From Mycobacterium shinjukuense (lineage in GTDB: Bacteria; Actinomycetota; Actinomycetes; Mycobacteriales; Mycobacteriaceae), in contig NZ_AP022575.1 of NCBI RefSeq assembly GCF_010730055.1, positions 868,001 through 932,000 of the forward strand: a stretch of 64,000 bases of DNA, written 5' to 3'. Below the pieces are notes generated by a model that saw nothing but the letters and a program-made list of their open reading frames with translations, searched no databases and was not told where the DNA came from. Every line of letters begins with the position of its first letter. The first letter of the stretch is position 1. Both the position numbers and the translations under genes were made by a program. This document shows positions 33,136-41,176 of the stretch, piece by piece.

Positions 33136-33512
33136 CGGCAACCCAGGAAGCCATCGAGATGGCCACGGTGGCCGCCGGCGCGGCCGCCGCCAAGCTCGCC
33201 AACGACGTCGTGGTCATCGACGTCTCCGGCCAGCTGGTCATCACCGACTGCTTCGTCATCGCCTCGGCGTCCAACGAGCGACAGGTCAACGCCATCGTGG
33301 ACGAGGTCGAGGAGAAGATGCGCAGGGCGGGCTATCGGCCCGCGCGCCGCGAGGGCGCTCGCGAAGGCCGCTGGACGCTGCTGGATTACCTCGACATCGT
33401 CGTGCACATCCAACATCAGGACGACCGCGACTACTACGCCCTGGACCGGCTCTGGGGTGACTGCCCGGTGGTGCCGGTGGACTTGTCGGCGAACTCGGCG
33501 GCCGCCACATGA
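33132..33512 (+). CDS. rsfS: Ribosomal silencing factor RsfS
   Basis: A 126-residue protein, the length of Rv2420c. RsfS binds L14 on the large subunit and blocks subunit joining in poor nutrient conditions. Family blocks are DVVVIDVSGQLVITDCFVIA, ERQVNAIVDEVEEKM, and GRWTLLDYLDIVVHI with YYALDRLWGDCP. The ATG overlaps the nadD stop and its own stop overlaps the gpgP ATG, both as ATGA. Confidence 0.95.
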   Translation: MTATQEAIEMATVAAGAAAAKLANDVVVIDVSGQLVITDCFVIASASNERQVNAIVDEVEEKMRRAGYRPARREGAREGRWTLLDYLDIVVHIQHQDDRDYYALDRLWGDCPVVPVDLSANSAAAT

Positions 33513-34204
33513 GGACCCGCCGGTTGGTGATGCTGCGGCACGGGCAGACCGACTACAACGTTGGTAGCCGGATGCAGGGTCAGTTGGACACCGAGCTGAG
33601 CGAGCTGGGCCGCACCCAGGCGGTCGCCGCCGCTGAGGTGCTCGGCAAGCTGCAGCCGCTGCTGATCGTGTCCTCGGATCTGCGGCGCGCCTACGACACC
33701 GCGGTCAAGTTGGGGGAGCGCACCGGGCTGCGGGTGCGGGTCGACAACCGGCTGCGGGAGACTCATCTCGGCGACTGGCAGGGCATGACCCACACCCAGA
33801 TCGACGCCGAGGCGCCGGGCGCCCGGCTGGCGTGGCGCGAGGACGCGACATGGGCTCCCCACGGCGGGGAAAGCCGGGTCGACGTGGCCGCCCGCAGCCT
33901 GCCGTTGATCGCCGAGCTGGTCGCCGATGCCCCGGAATGGGGCGGCGCGGCCGCGCCGGACCGACCGGTGATCTTGGTGGCCCACGGCGGGCTGATCGCC
34001 GCCCTGTCGGCCGCGCTGTTGAAGCTGCCGGTTGCCAGCTGGCCGGTTTTGGGCCGCATGGGCAACGCCAGCTGGGTGCAGCTCAGCGGGCATTGCGACG
34101 GCGTGGCCGACTCCGGCGGCGACGTCGAGGCGGACTTTGACAGCATCAGGTGGCGCCTCGACGTGTGGAACGCCTCAGCGCAGGTTTCCAACGATGTTTT
34201 CTGA
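33509..34204 (+). CDS. gpgP: Glucosyl-3-phosphoglycerate phosphatase
   Basis: A histidine-phosphatase (phosphoglycerate-mutase-like) enzyme of 231 residues (Rv2419c homologue). The catalytic motif MLRHGQTDYNVGSRMQGQLD is near residues 8-27, and VILVAHGGLIAAL carries the second histidine. In M. tuberculosis it removes the phosphate from glucosyl-3-phosphoglycerate, giving glucosylglycerate, the second step of methylglucose lipopolysaccharide synthesis. The next gene, octT, acts in the same pathway and starts 11 bases before this stop. Confidence 0.92.
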   Translation: MRTRRLVMLRHGQTDYNVGSRMQGQLDTELSELGRTQAVAAAEVLGKLQPLLIVSSDLRRAYDTAVKLGERTGLRVRVDNRLRETHLGDWQGMTHTQIDAEAPGARLAWREDATWAPHGGESRVDVAARSLPLIAELVADAPEWGGAAAPDRPVILVAHGGLIAALSAALLKLPVASWPVLGRMGNASWVQLSGHCDGVADSGGDVEADFDSIRWRLDVWNASAQVSNDVF

Positions 34205-35030
34205 GCGCGGGCCTAGGCCGGTGCTTCTGGTCTTCGCCGATTCGCTGGCCTATTATGGGCCGACCGGCGGCCTGCCCGCCGACGATCCCCGCATCTGGCC
34301 CAATATCGTTGCGTCCCAATTGGGTTGGGATCTGGAACTGATCGGTCGTATCGGCTGGACCTGCCGCGACGTCTGGTGGGCGGCAACCCAGGATCCGCGG
34401 TCCTGGGCAGCGCTGCCCAAGGCCGCAGCGGTGGTCTTTGCCACCAGCGGGATGGATTCGCTGCCGTCGGTGTTGCCGACGGCGCTACGTGAGCTCATCC
34501 GCTATGTCCGCCCACCGTGGCTGCGGCGCTGGGTTCGCAACGGCTATGCCTGGGTGCAACCGAAGCTGTCACCGGTGGCCAGGTCGGCGCTGCCGCCGCA
34601 CCTGACCGTTGCATACCTTGAACAGACCCGTGGCGCCATCGATTTCAATCGCCCGGGCATCCCGATCGTGGCGTCGCTGCCGTCGGTGCACATCGCAAAG
34701 ACCTACGGCAGGGCGCATCACGGCCGGGCGCGCACCGCGGCGGCGATCGCGGAATGGGCGCAACGCCACAATGTTCCATTGGTGGATCTCAAAGCCGCTG
34801 TCGCCGAACACGTTATGAGTGGCCATGGCAATCCCGACGGCATTCACTGGAATTTCGAAGCCCATCAGGCGGTCGCGGAGCTGATGCTCAAGGCGCTGGC
34901 CGAAGCCGGCGTTCCGAACCAGAAACCGCGTGGCGAAACCGTGACCCGTGGCGGCGACGACGCAGCGGGGGCATGGCCCCACAAGTGGGAGGTACCCCCA
35001 CCCGCTTGCGGGGGAGAGCGGCGCCCGTGA
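34194..35030 (+). CDS. octT: Octanoyltransferase of methylglucose lipopolysaccharide synthesis, SGNH type
   Basis: A GDSL/SGNH-fold enzyme of 278 residues (Rv2418c homologue). The serine block is VFADSLAYYGPTGG near residue 13-26 and the D-x-x-H block is NPDGIHWNFEAH near residue 213-224. The Rv2418c product is reported to octanoylate early glucosylglycerate intermediates, which fits the gpgP neighbour. The last 25-30 residues (...AWPHKWEVPPPACGGERRP) are encoded by an interspersed repeat and are absent from the M. tuberculosis protein (about 247 residues). They are unlikely to be part of the fold. The stop overlaps the degV start (GTGA). Confidence 0.86.
   Translation: MFSERGPRPVLLVFADSLAYYGPTGGLPADDPRIWPNIVASQLGWDLELIGRIGWTCRDVWWAATQDPRSWAALPKAAAVVFATSGMDSLPSVLPTALRELIRYVRPPWLRRWVRNGYAWVQPKLSPVARSALPPHLTVAYLEQTRGAIDFNRPGIPIVASLPSVHIAKTYGRAHHGRARTAAAIAEWAQRHNVPLVDLKAAVAEHVMSGHGNPDGIHWNFEAHQAVAELMLKALAEAGVPNQKPRGETVTRGGDDAAGAWPHKWEVPPPACGGERRP
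34951..35025 (+). repeat. MIRU-like interspersed repeat inside the octT 3' end
   Basis: Contains GCGACGACGCAGCGGGGG, the short palindrome CCCACAAGTGGG and the core CCCGCTTGCGGGGGAGAGCGG. Head and core match the element at 796-862. It is read in frame as the octT C-terminus, and its GGGGGAGAG gives the ribosome binding site of degV. Confidence 0.7.
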
Positions 35031-35857
35031 CCGTCGTGGTGATCACCGATACCTCGTCGGGTCTTCCGGTCGACCTGCGTGAAAGGTGGGCGATACGCGA
35101 GGTCCCGCTGCACATCCTGCTGGATGGTGTCGACCTGCGCGACGGCGTCGACGAGATTCCCGATGACATCTACAAGCGCCACGCCACCACGGCCGCGGCC
35201 ACCCCGGCAGAGCTGTGCGCCGCCTACCAACGGGCCTTGGCCGACAGCGGCGGCGACGGGGTCGTGGCGGCGCATATCTCGTCGGCGCTGTCGGGAACCT
35301 TTCGCGCCGCCGAGCTGACCGCGGTCGAGCTTGGGCAGGCCGTGCGGGTCATCGATTCGAAATCGGCTGCGATGGGTACCGGTTTCGTGACGCTGGCCGC
35401 CGCCCGCGCGGCGGCCGCCGGGGGTGATCTGGACACGGTGGCGCGCGCTGGGGCCGCCGCGGCGCGACGCACCCACGCGCTCATGGTCGTGCACCGGTTG
35501 GACAACCTGCGCCGCAGCGGGCGCATCGGCGGCGCCAAAGCGTGGTTGGGCACCGCGTTGGCGCTCAAGCCGCTGCTGTGCATCGATGACGGCAAACTGG
35601 TTCTGGCCCAACGGGTTCGAACCGTCAGGAACGCGGTGGCGGCGATGATCGACCGAGTTTGCCAGGTAGTGGGAGAGCGCCCCGCCGCGCTGGCGGTGCA
35701 ACACGTCGCCAACCCCGACGGTGCGCATAACGTGGCGGCCGCGCTGGCCGATCGGTTGCCGGCATGTGAACCCGCGATCGTTACACCGTTGGGTCCGGTG
35801 CTCGCGGTGCACGTCGGAGCCGGGGCGCTGGCGGTCTGTCTGCAGTGTGCAGAATGA
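35027..35857 (+). CDS. DegV-family fatty-acid-binding protein
   Basis: A 276-residue protein (Rv2417c homologue). DegV/FakB-type proteins bind a fatty acid in the cleft between two domains and present it to a kinase or other partner. Motifs are VVITDTSSGLP at the N-terminus (the TDSS-like ligand contact), AHISSALSGTFRAA, and RRSGRIGGAKAWLGTALALK. The GTG at 35027 overlaps the octT stop and follows GGGGGAGAG in the repeat. Position after octT hints at acyl-group handling, but this is inference. Confidence 0.9.
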   Translation: MTVVVITDTSSGLPVDLRERWAIREVPLHILLDGVDLRDGVDEIPDDIYKRHATTAAATPAELCAAYQRALADSGGDGVVAAHISSALSGTFRAAELTAVELGQAVRVIDSKSAAMGTGFVTLAAARAAAAGGDLDTVARAGAAAARRTHALMVVHRLDNLRRSGRIGGAKAWLGTALALKPLLCIDDGKLVLAQRVRTVRNAVAAMIDRVCQVVGERPAALAVQHVANPDGAHNVAAALADRLPACEPAIVTPLGPVLAVHVGAGALAVCLQCAE

Positions 35858-35877
35858 CTACCGGCGAGACGGGCCGG

Positions 35878-37401
35878 TCAGATCAGTCGGTCAAAGACCG
35901 TCGTTCCTATGGCGTCGTTGTTCCAGATATAGATCGGTCCAACCAGGAAGGGGTAATTCCCGGTATTGAACGGGTTGCCCGCCGACACAACGACCGGGGC
36001 GCTGGCCGCCGTGACGGTCTGCGAGTACAGCTTCAGACCGTTGATCGTGTAGACCGTGATGGTTGTTCCTTCTGGAAGGCGGTTACCGACCGCAAGGCCT
36101 GGCACCAGCGATTGTGGAACGGCGCCGGTGACGCCGCCGGAATCGATGTATGCGGTGACGGTCTGCGGCAATTCGTTGTTGATCTGTACCTGCACGACGG
36201 TCCCCGGCGCTCCATCGAGGTCGATGATGGGTGGCAGCGAATTGGGGCCGAACTCCAACAAACCGCGAGGCATGTTGAAAAGCACACCCTGGTTCATGTT
36301 GGTCGGTAAAGTTGCGTTCGTGGGGGTGGCGAACGGAAACCCGTTGTTGGGGCCCACGCCCAGATAGGCAGGCAACAACGAAACGTCGATCTGGTTGGTC
36401 GGGTTTCCCAGATATGCCGAGGTGGCGACGCCGACGGTGGTTGACCCGGTGACGATTCCGTTCCCGAAATTCACGGTCGTTTGATAGGTCTGGTAGTTGA
36501 CGTACAGGCGACCGGTGCTGCCCAGGCCGTAACTGACGGAACCATTCCCGGTGGGTGCGCCGAGATCCACCCCGGTGACGAATTGCGGTGGCACCACAAG
36601 GCCGGTGGCGCCGGAGTCGACGATGACGGGCAGGCTTGGTCCGCCGCCCACCGAGATGTTGAGCAGCGGGTTGCCGAATTGATCGATATGTATGAGCGTT
36701 TGGTTCGGCGAGAGCAGGGTGCTGATTCCCCCGGTGCCGGGTAGTCCCAACAGCAACCCGGCACGGCCGCCGGGGCCGCCAAGGCCGCCAGGGCCGCTGG
36801 CCCCACCGGTGCCGCCGTTGCCGATCAGACCGGCCGGGCCGCCGGCTCCCCCGGGCGCTCCGCCGTAGACGCTGCTGCCGCCCGTGCCGCCGTTGCCGAT
36901 CAGACCGGCGGGCCCGCCGGCACCGCCGGGCACTCCTGCGCGCGTGCTGGTGCCACCGGTACCGCCGTTGCCGAACAACCAGCCGCCGGGCTTGCCGTTG
37001 GTCCCCACGCCTTGAGCGTCGGTGTAGCCGTTGGCGCCATCGCCGAACAGCGGGCGGCCGGTGTGCTCCAAGAAAGGCTGGTTGACCGCGTTGACGCCGC
37101 TGGACAAAAGCCACCTGATGTTGGCGGTCTCGACGGCGGTGTACGCATTCACGCTGGACACCACGTTGCGGGTGAATTGGTCGTAGGACGTCGCGACCTG
37201 GCCGGCCAGCGCCTGATATTGCTGACCATACCGGGCAAAGAGCGTGGCCACCGCCGCTGAGACTTCATCGGCGCCCATAGCCGGCAGCCCAACCGTCGGG
37301 GCTGCGGCGGCGGCGTTAGCGGCGCTGATTGTTGAGCCGATACCGGTCAGCTCCGTCGCCGCCGAGAGCACCACTTCCGGCGCAATGCTCACCAACGACA
37401 T
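35878..37401 (-). CDS. PE-PGRS protein with aspartic protease domain
   Basis: A 507-residue protein. The PE domain (1 to about 100) starts MSLVSIAPEVVLSAATELTG, followed by the linker HTGRPLFGDGANG. A short Gly-rich PGRS stretch is at about 135-215. The C-terminal 290 residues look like a pepsin/retropepsin-type protease with two catalytic motifs, VIVDSGATGLV near 258 and YIDSGGVTGAVP near 418. This is the architecture of the PecA-type PE-PGRS proteases (PE_PGRS35, PE_PGRS16). The PE domain predicts type VII secretion to the surface. The ATG is preceded by GGGAGGT. The gene is absent at this locus in M. tuberculosis. Confidence 0.9.
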   Translation of the reverse strand: MSLVSIAPEVVLSAATELTGIGSTISAANAAAAAPTVGLPAMGADEVSAAVATLFARYGQQYQALAGQVATSYDQFTRNVVSSVNAYTAVETANIRWLLSSGVNAVNQPFLEHTGRPLFGDGANGYTDAQGVGTNGKPGGWLFGNGGTGGTSTRAGVPGGAGGPAGLIGNGGTGGSSVYGGAPGGAGGPAGLIGNGGTGGASGPGGLGGPGGRAGLLLGLPGTGGISTLLSPNQTLIHIDQFGNPLLNISVGGGPSLPVIVDSGATGLVVPPQFVTGVDLGAPTGNGSVSYGLGSTGRLYVNYQTYQTTVNFGNGIVTGSTTVGVATSAYLGNPTNQIDVSLLPAYLGVGPNNGFPFATPTNATLPTNMNQGVLFNMPRGLLEFGPNSLPPIIDLDGAPGTVVQVQINNELPQTVTAYIDSGGVTGAVPQSLVPGLAVGNRLPEGTTITVYTINGLKLYSQTVTAASAPVVVSAGNPFNTGNYPFLVGPIYIWNNDAIGTTVFDRLI

Positions 37402-37470
37402 GTCATACCTCCCGCCAGCTCGACGATGGTGCCGTTCCGATCTATGCAGCGGCGATGAAGCAGTAATGAA

Positions 37471-37476
37471 ATTATA
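37471..37476 (-). promoter_or_regulatory. Consensus -10 element of the PE-PGRS protease gene
   Basis: The minus strand reads TATAAT, a perfect -10 that is rare in this GC-rich sequence. It is about 70 bases before the PE-PGRS ATG. The position 17 bases further upstream reads TGTCCC, a weak -35. The remainder of the 192-base gap (37402-37593) holds no gene. Confidence 0.6.
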
Positions 37477-37593
37477 CGGATATCCGCACGTTGGGACACC
37501 GCCGATCTGGTGCCGGGATTCCGGTGTGGCTGGACAGTTTTGGCGTGGCTGACGCGCGAGTTTAGCTTGGCTGATGTGGCGAACGAGATGCGT

Positions 37594-38643
37594 CTAGCGG
37601 GCTACCCGCCCGGTAATCGGCGCCAGATCGGCCAGCGTGACGATCCCGGATTTGGCGGCCACCACCGCGGGAACCGCGTTGGTGACCGGCATAGCGGTGT
37701 AGATCATGCCCAGCCCCATGAACCCGGGCTCGGCCCAATCCTTCGGCGGCAGACAGTGAATCACGGTGCGCATGTTGGGCACTCCAAAGACTTGGATGAC
37801 GTGGCCGTGTTCCACGGGTTTCGGCGGGACGACGTGGTCACCCATCGTCCAGTTGAATCCGACGCTGACGACGTTTCGATCACCCACCCAGCCGCGGTGG
37901 TAACCATAGACGCCGCCGACGGTTCCGGCGGGGATCCTCATGAAGCCCAGCTCGGTATCCGCGGTGGCCGCGGTGAAAGTGACGTCGAAGGTCATCTTGT
38001 CCAGGCGTGCCCCGATCGCGTCGGCCATCATCGCCGCCGACTCCGCGAACACCTCGCTTTCGGCGCGCACGCTCTCCGTCAGCCCTGGGGTGTCGGGATC
38101 TTGGGAAAATCCCATCGCCGTCTGGGTTTCCGCCGATTCATAGGTCGAGCAGTCGACCGACTCGGTGATGCGGATCTCGTCGACACGTTCACAGGCGGCG
38201 CTGAGCACCATGCCGACCATGTTCGTCATCCCGGGGTGCGCGCCGCTGCCCAAGATGGTCGACCCGCCGCGCTCGCACGCGTCGACGATGCGTTGGCGAT
38301 TCTGCGGTGTCTGCTTGCCACCGGTGATCCAGGCCGCGCTGGTGCACACGTTGACCCCCGATTCCAGCAAGCGCACCAGCTCGTCGATGTTGGGCCACAA
38401 CGGGTTATAGCAGCACGCGTCGGCGCCCAGCGCGAGCAGCGCGTCGACGTCGTTGGTGGCCCGCACGCCGGTCGGCTCCGGCCAGCCGGCCAAGTCGGCG
38501 GCGTCGACACCGACCTTTTCGGGTCCGTGCGCGTACACGCCGACGAGTTCCATGTCGGGCCTGCCGATGATCGCGTGCAATGATCGCCGGCCAACGTTAC
38601 CGGTGGTCCACTGGATCACACGCAATGGATGGTCGGTGATCAT
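37594..38643 (-). CDS. DapB-like NAD(P)H-dependent dehydrogenase
   Basis: A 349-residue oxidoreductase with a dihydrodipicolinate-reductase-type N-terminal fold: RVIQWTTGNVGRRSLHAII near residues 8-26 is the dinucleotide site. It resembles M. tuberculosis Rv0926c and the diaminopentanoate-dehydrogenase group rather than true DapB. Other blocks are SGVNVCTSAAWITGG and GSGAHPGMTNMVGMVLSAA. The substrate is unknown. It is divergent from eis over 114 bases, and a CATAAT-like element on this strand overlaps the candidate eis -10. I recall no such gene at this site in M. tuberculosis. Confidence 0.8.
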   Translation of the reverse strand: MITDHPLRVIQWTTGNVGRRSLHAIIGRPDMELVGVYAHGPEKVGVDAADLAGWPEPTGVRATNDVDALLALGADACCYNPLWPNIDELVRLLESGVNVCTSAAWITGGKQTPQNRQRIVDACERGGSTILGSGAHPGMTNMVGMVLSAACERVDEIRITESVDCSTYESAETQTAMGFSQDPDTPGLTESVRAESEVFAESAAMMADAIGARLDKMTFDVTFTAATADTELGFMRIPAGTVGGVYGYHRGWVGDRNVVSVGFNWTMGDHVVPPKPVEHGHVIQVFGVPNMRTVIHCLPPKDWAEPGFMGLGMIYTAMPVTNAVPAVVAAKSGIVTLADLAPITGRVAR

Positions 38644-38674
38644 CGAACGCTCCTTCGCCGGCGGTCGGACCCAT

Positions 38675-38680
38675 TATGTT
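38675..38680 (+). promoter_or_regulatory. Candidate -10 element for eis
   Basis: TATGTT in the 114-base divergent region matches TANNNT and would give a leader of about 70 bases. The opposite strand over the same bases reads CATAAT, so the region may drive both genes. In M. tuberculosis, eis promoter changes alter kanamycin resistance, so this region matters for expression. Confidence 0.4.
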
Positions 38681-38757
38681 CGGGCCGGCCGCCGGGCGTG
38701 CGGGCCCCGCAAAATTTGGGTGCGCGCAGCGGTCCGTGTGTGCCACAGTCGAAACCT

Positions 38758-39957
38758 GTGACTGTGCGTGCCGGACTCCCGTCCGGGCTGACCCTGCATA
38801 CCCCGACCGAGCACGACTGGCCGGGAATGTACCTGTTGGCGGCGGCCAGCTTCACCGACTTCGTCGGCCCCGAGTCGGCGAATCCGTGGCGGACCCTGGT
38901 GCCTGCCGAGGGCGCGGTGGTGGTCCGCGATGGGAGCGACGTCGTCGGCATGGCGCTGTACTTCGACCTGCGGATGACGGTGCCCGGTGGCGAGGTGCTA
39001 CCCACCGCCGGCCTCAGCTTCGTCGCGGTAGCCCCCACGCATCGCCGACGCGGGGTGCTGCGTGCGATGTGCGCCGAACTGCACCGCCGCATAGCCGATT
39101 CCGGGTATCCAGTGGCGGCCTTGCATGCCAGCGAGGGCGGGATCTACGGCCGGTTCGGCTACGGTCCGGCAACCATCCTGCAGGAGTTGACGGTGGATCG
39201 CCGTTTCGCCCGCTGCCACGCCGACATGCCCGCTGGCGGGGAGGTTCGGTTGGTCAGGCCCGACGAGCATCGCGGCGAGTTGGAGGCGATCTATGACCGC
39301 TGGCGCCGCCAGGTACCGGGCGCACTGCTGCGCCCAAAGGTGCTGTGGGAGCAGCTGCTGACCGAACCGGAGCCGTCGGGGTGTGCGGCCCGCGACCTGT
39401 TCGCGATGCTGCATCGCGACGGCTACGCGCTGTACCGGGTGGACGCCAGCGACCTGAAGCTGGCACGGGTCAGTGAACTCAAAGCGGTAACCGCCGATGC
39501 GCATGCCGCGCTGTGGCGGGCATTGCTTGGGCTCGACCCGATGGAGCGGGTCAGCATCGTCAGCCACCCGGACGACTCGTTGCCGTTCCTGCTCACCGAC
39601 CCCCGACTGGCTCGCACCACCTGGTGCCAGGACGGTCTGTGGCTACGAATCGTGGACGTGCCGGCCGCGCTGGAGGCGCGCGACTACGCCGGCGAACTCT
39701 CCACGGTGATCGGCATATCCGACGTCGGCCGATTCTCGCTGCAGATTCGCGACGGCCGCGCGCGTTGCGCACCCACGGATGCTCCGGCCGACATCGAGAT
39801 GGGGCGCGACGTGCTGGGCAGTCTGTACCTGGGTGTGCACCGGGCCGTTACGCTGGCTGCCGCGAATCGGTTGTGCGCCAAGGATGCTGACGTGATACGT
39901 CGGTTCGACGCCGCGTTTGCCAGCGGAGTCCCGGCTGAAACCGCCTTCGAGTTCTGA
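38758..39957 (+). CDS. eis: Enhanced intracellular survival N-acetyltransferase
   Basis: A GNAT acetyltransferase of 399 residues (Rv2416c homologue) that multi-acetylates aminoglycosides and, in M. tuberculosis, the host phosphatase DUSP16/MKP-7. The acetyl-CoA motif VAVAPTHRRRGVLRAM is near residue 90. HASEGGIYGRFGYGPAT is a strongly conserved block. The C-terminus ETAFEF keeps the carboxylate that acts in catalysis. The Trp in the substrate pocket is present (NPWRTLVPAEG). The GTG at 38758 (MTVRAGLPSG) fits the family start, although the frame is open further upstream. Confidence 0.94.
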   Translation: MTVRAGLPSGLTLHTPTEHDWPGMYLLAAASFTDFVGPESANPWRTLVPAEGAVVVRDGSDVVGMALYFDLRMTVPGGEVLPTAGLSFVAVAPTHRRRGVLRAMCAELHRRIADSGYPVAALHASEGGIYGRFGYGPATILQELTVDRRFARCHADMPAGGEVRLVRPDEHRGELEAIYDRWRRQVPGALLRPKVLWEQLLTEPEPSGCAARDLFAMLHRDGYALYRVDASDLKLARVSELKAVTADAHAALWRALLGLDPMERVSIVSHPDDSLPFLLTDPRLARTTWCQDGLWLRIVDVPAALEARDYAGELSTVIGISDVGRFSLQIRDGRARCAPTDAPADIEMGRDVLGSLYLGVHRAVTLAAANRLCAKDADVIRRFDAAFASGVPAETAFEF

Positions 39958-40280
39958 GCCGCTTACGGCCGGCCACATCTGGTCGCCGAGGCGGTCGACC
40001 AGGATGTGCTGGTGGTCGCGCGGGAGGCGATTACCGGGTCGAAGTGGCCGACGGTGATCGACACCGCGGCCGGTTCAGCGGTTCGCCCTGGCGCACCCGC
40101 TCGCGGATGTCGGCCGGGATCTGGGTGGTTGTGGAGACCGTCGGAGCCTGACGCCGGTCCACGCGCTGGTTCCGTCTATGACCCAGCGCCGGTCCACAGC
40201 CACGGGTTCATCCACAGGCGGACGTCGTGACGCCGGTGCGGGCGGCCGGGGGTGGCGGTCGCCGCACCTACGGTCGACAC
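39958..40280. other. Intergenic region between eis and comEA
   Basis: In these 323 bases I see no intact gene. The minus strand shows short coding-like pieces in changing frames, for example TTTQIPADIRERVRQGEPLN, then VSITVGHFDPVIASR, then ILVDRLGDQMWP. This could be a frameshifted remnant of a small gene, but I cannot name the family. The plus strand holds the upstream region of comEA. Confidence 0.35.
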
Positions 40281-41171
40281 ATGCGAACCGAACTCACCGC
40301 CCAGCGGCTGCACCGCCGGCTGGGTGCCGACCCGGAACCCGACACCCAACACGACGGGGATGTCGCCGAATCCGACCAGCCGGACCCAGACGCGAACCGG
40401 GATCCCGATGACGACCCGAATTCGCTGCTGCCGCGTTGGCTTCCGGACCCTTCGCCCGGTCGGCGCTGGGTGGATCTGATGCGCGCCGATCCGGGCCGAG
40501 CCGGTGCCATCGCGCTGGCGGTGATCGCCACGCTGGCGGTGCTGGTCACGGTATTCACCTTGGTGCGCGACCGGCCCGCTCCGGTGATGTCGGCTAAACT
40601 CCCTCCGGTAGAACGGGTTTCGTCGACCACCCCCAGATCATCGGCAAGCCCTGGTCCCCCGGCCGGCGCCGACCGACCGGTGGTGGTCAGCGTGGTCGGC
40701 CTGGTGCACACCCCCGGATTGGTCACCCTGGCGCCGGGCGCGCGCATCGCCGATGCGTTGCAGGCCGCCGGCGGCGCCCTCGCCGGGGCGGACACCATCG
40801 GGCTGAACATGGCCCGCCAGCTTGGCGACGGCGAGCAGATCGTGGTCGGGTTGGCTCCGGTCGCCGGGAAGCCGCCGGCGCTGGGCAGCTCCGTCAGCCC
40901 GGGCAGCGCCACCGGGCCGGCGCCCGGACCGCCATCGGCCCCCGGAACTTCCGGCAGGCCGAAGACCGCTCCGAAGACCGAGGTGCTCGACCTCAACACC
41001 GCAACCGTGGAACAGCTGGACACCCTGCCCGGCATCGGACCGGTCACCGCCGCCGCGATCGTGGCGTGGCGGCAGGCCAACGGCAAGTTCACCAGCGTCG
41101 ACCAGCTCGCCGACGTGGACGGCATCGGCCCGGCCCGGCTGGACAAGCTGCGTTCCCAGGTCCGTGTCTGA
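40281..41171 (+). CDS. comEA: ComEA-like helix-hairpin-helix DNA-binding protein
   Basis: A 296-residue membrane-anchored protein (Rv2415c homologue). A charged cytoplasmic N-terminus is followed by one TM segment near 73-95 (AIALAVIATLAVLVTVFTLV). An SLBB domain follows (VVVSVVGLVHTPGLVTLAPG), then a Pro/Gly-rich linker. The last 60 residues are two HhH motifs: LDLNTATVEQLDTLPGIGPV and LADVDGIGPARLDKLRSQ. In naturally competent bacteria ComEA binds incoming double-stranded DNA. The ATG at 40281 (MRTELTAQRLHRRLGADPE) fits the family length. Confidence 0.9.
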   Translation: MRTELTAQRLHRRLGADPEPDTQHDGDVAESDQPDPDANRDPDDDPNSLLPRWLPDPSPGRRWVDLMRADPGRAGAIALAVIATLAVLVTVFTLVRDRPAPVMSAKLPPVERVSSTTPRSSASPGPPAGADRPVVVSVVGLVHTPGLVTLAPGARIADALQAAGGALAGADTIGLNMARQLGDGEQIVVGLAPVAGKPPALGSSVSPGSATGPAPGPPSAPGTSGRPKTAPKTEVLDLNTATVEQLDTLPGIGPVTAAAIVAWRQANGKFTSVDQLADVDGIGPARLDKLRSQVRV

Positions 41172-41176
41172 CGCCG

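Noticed and set aside
37490..37650. Possible transposase-like peptide upstream of the PE-PGRS gene (AWLTREFSLADVANEMR)
   Set aside because: It is too short, with no inverted repeats or target duplication, and I cannot link it to any insertion sequence family.
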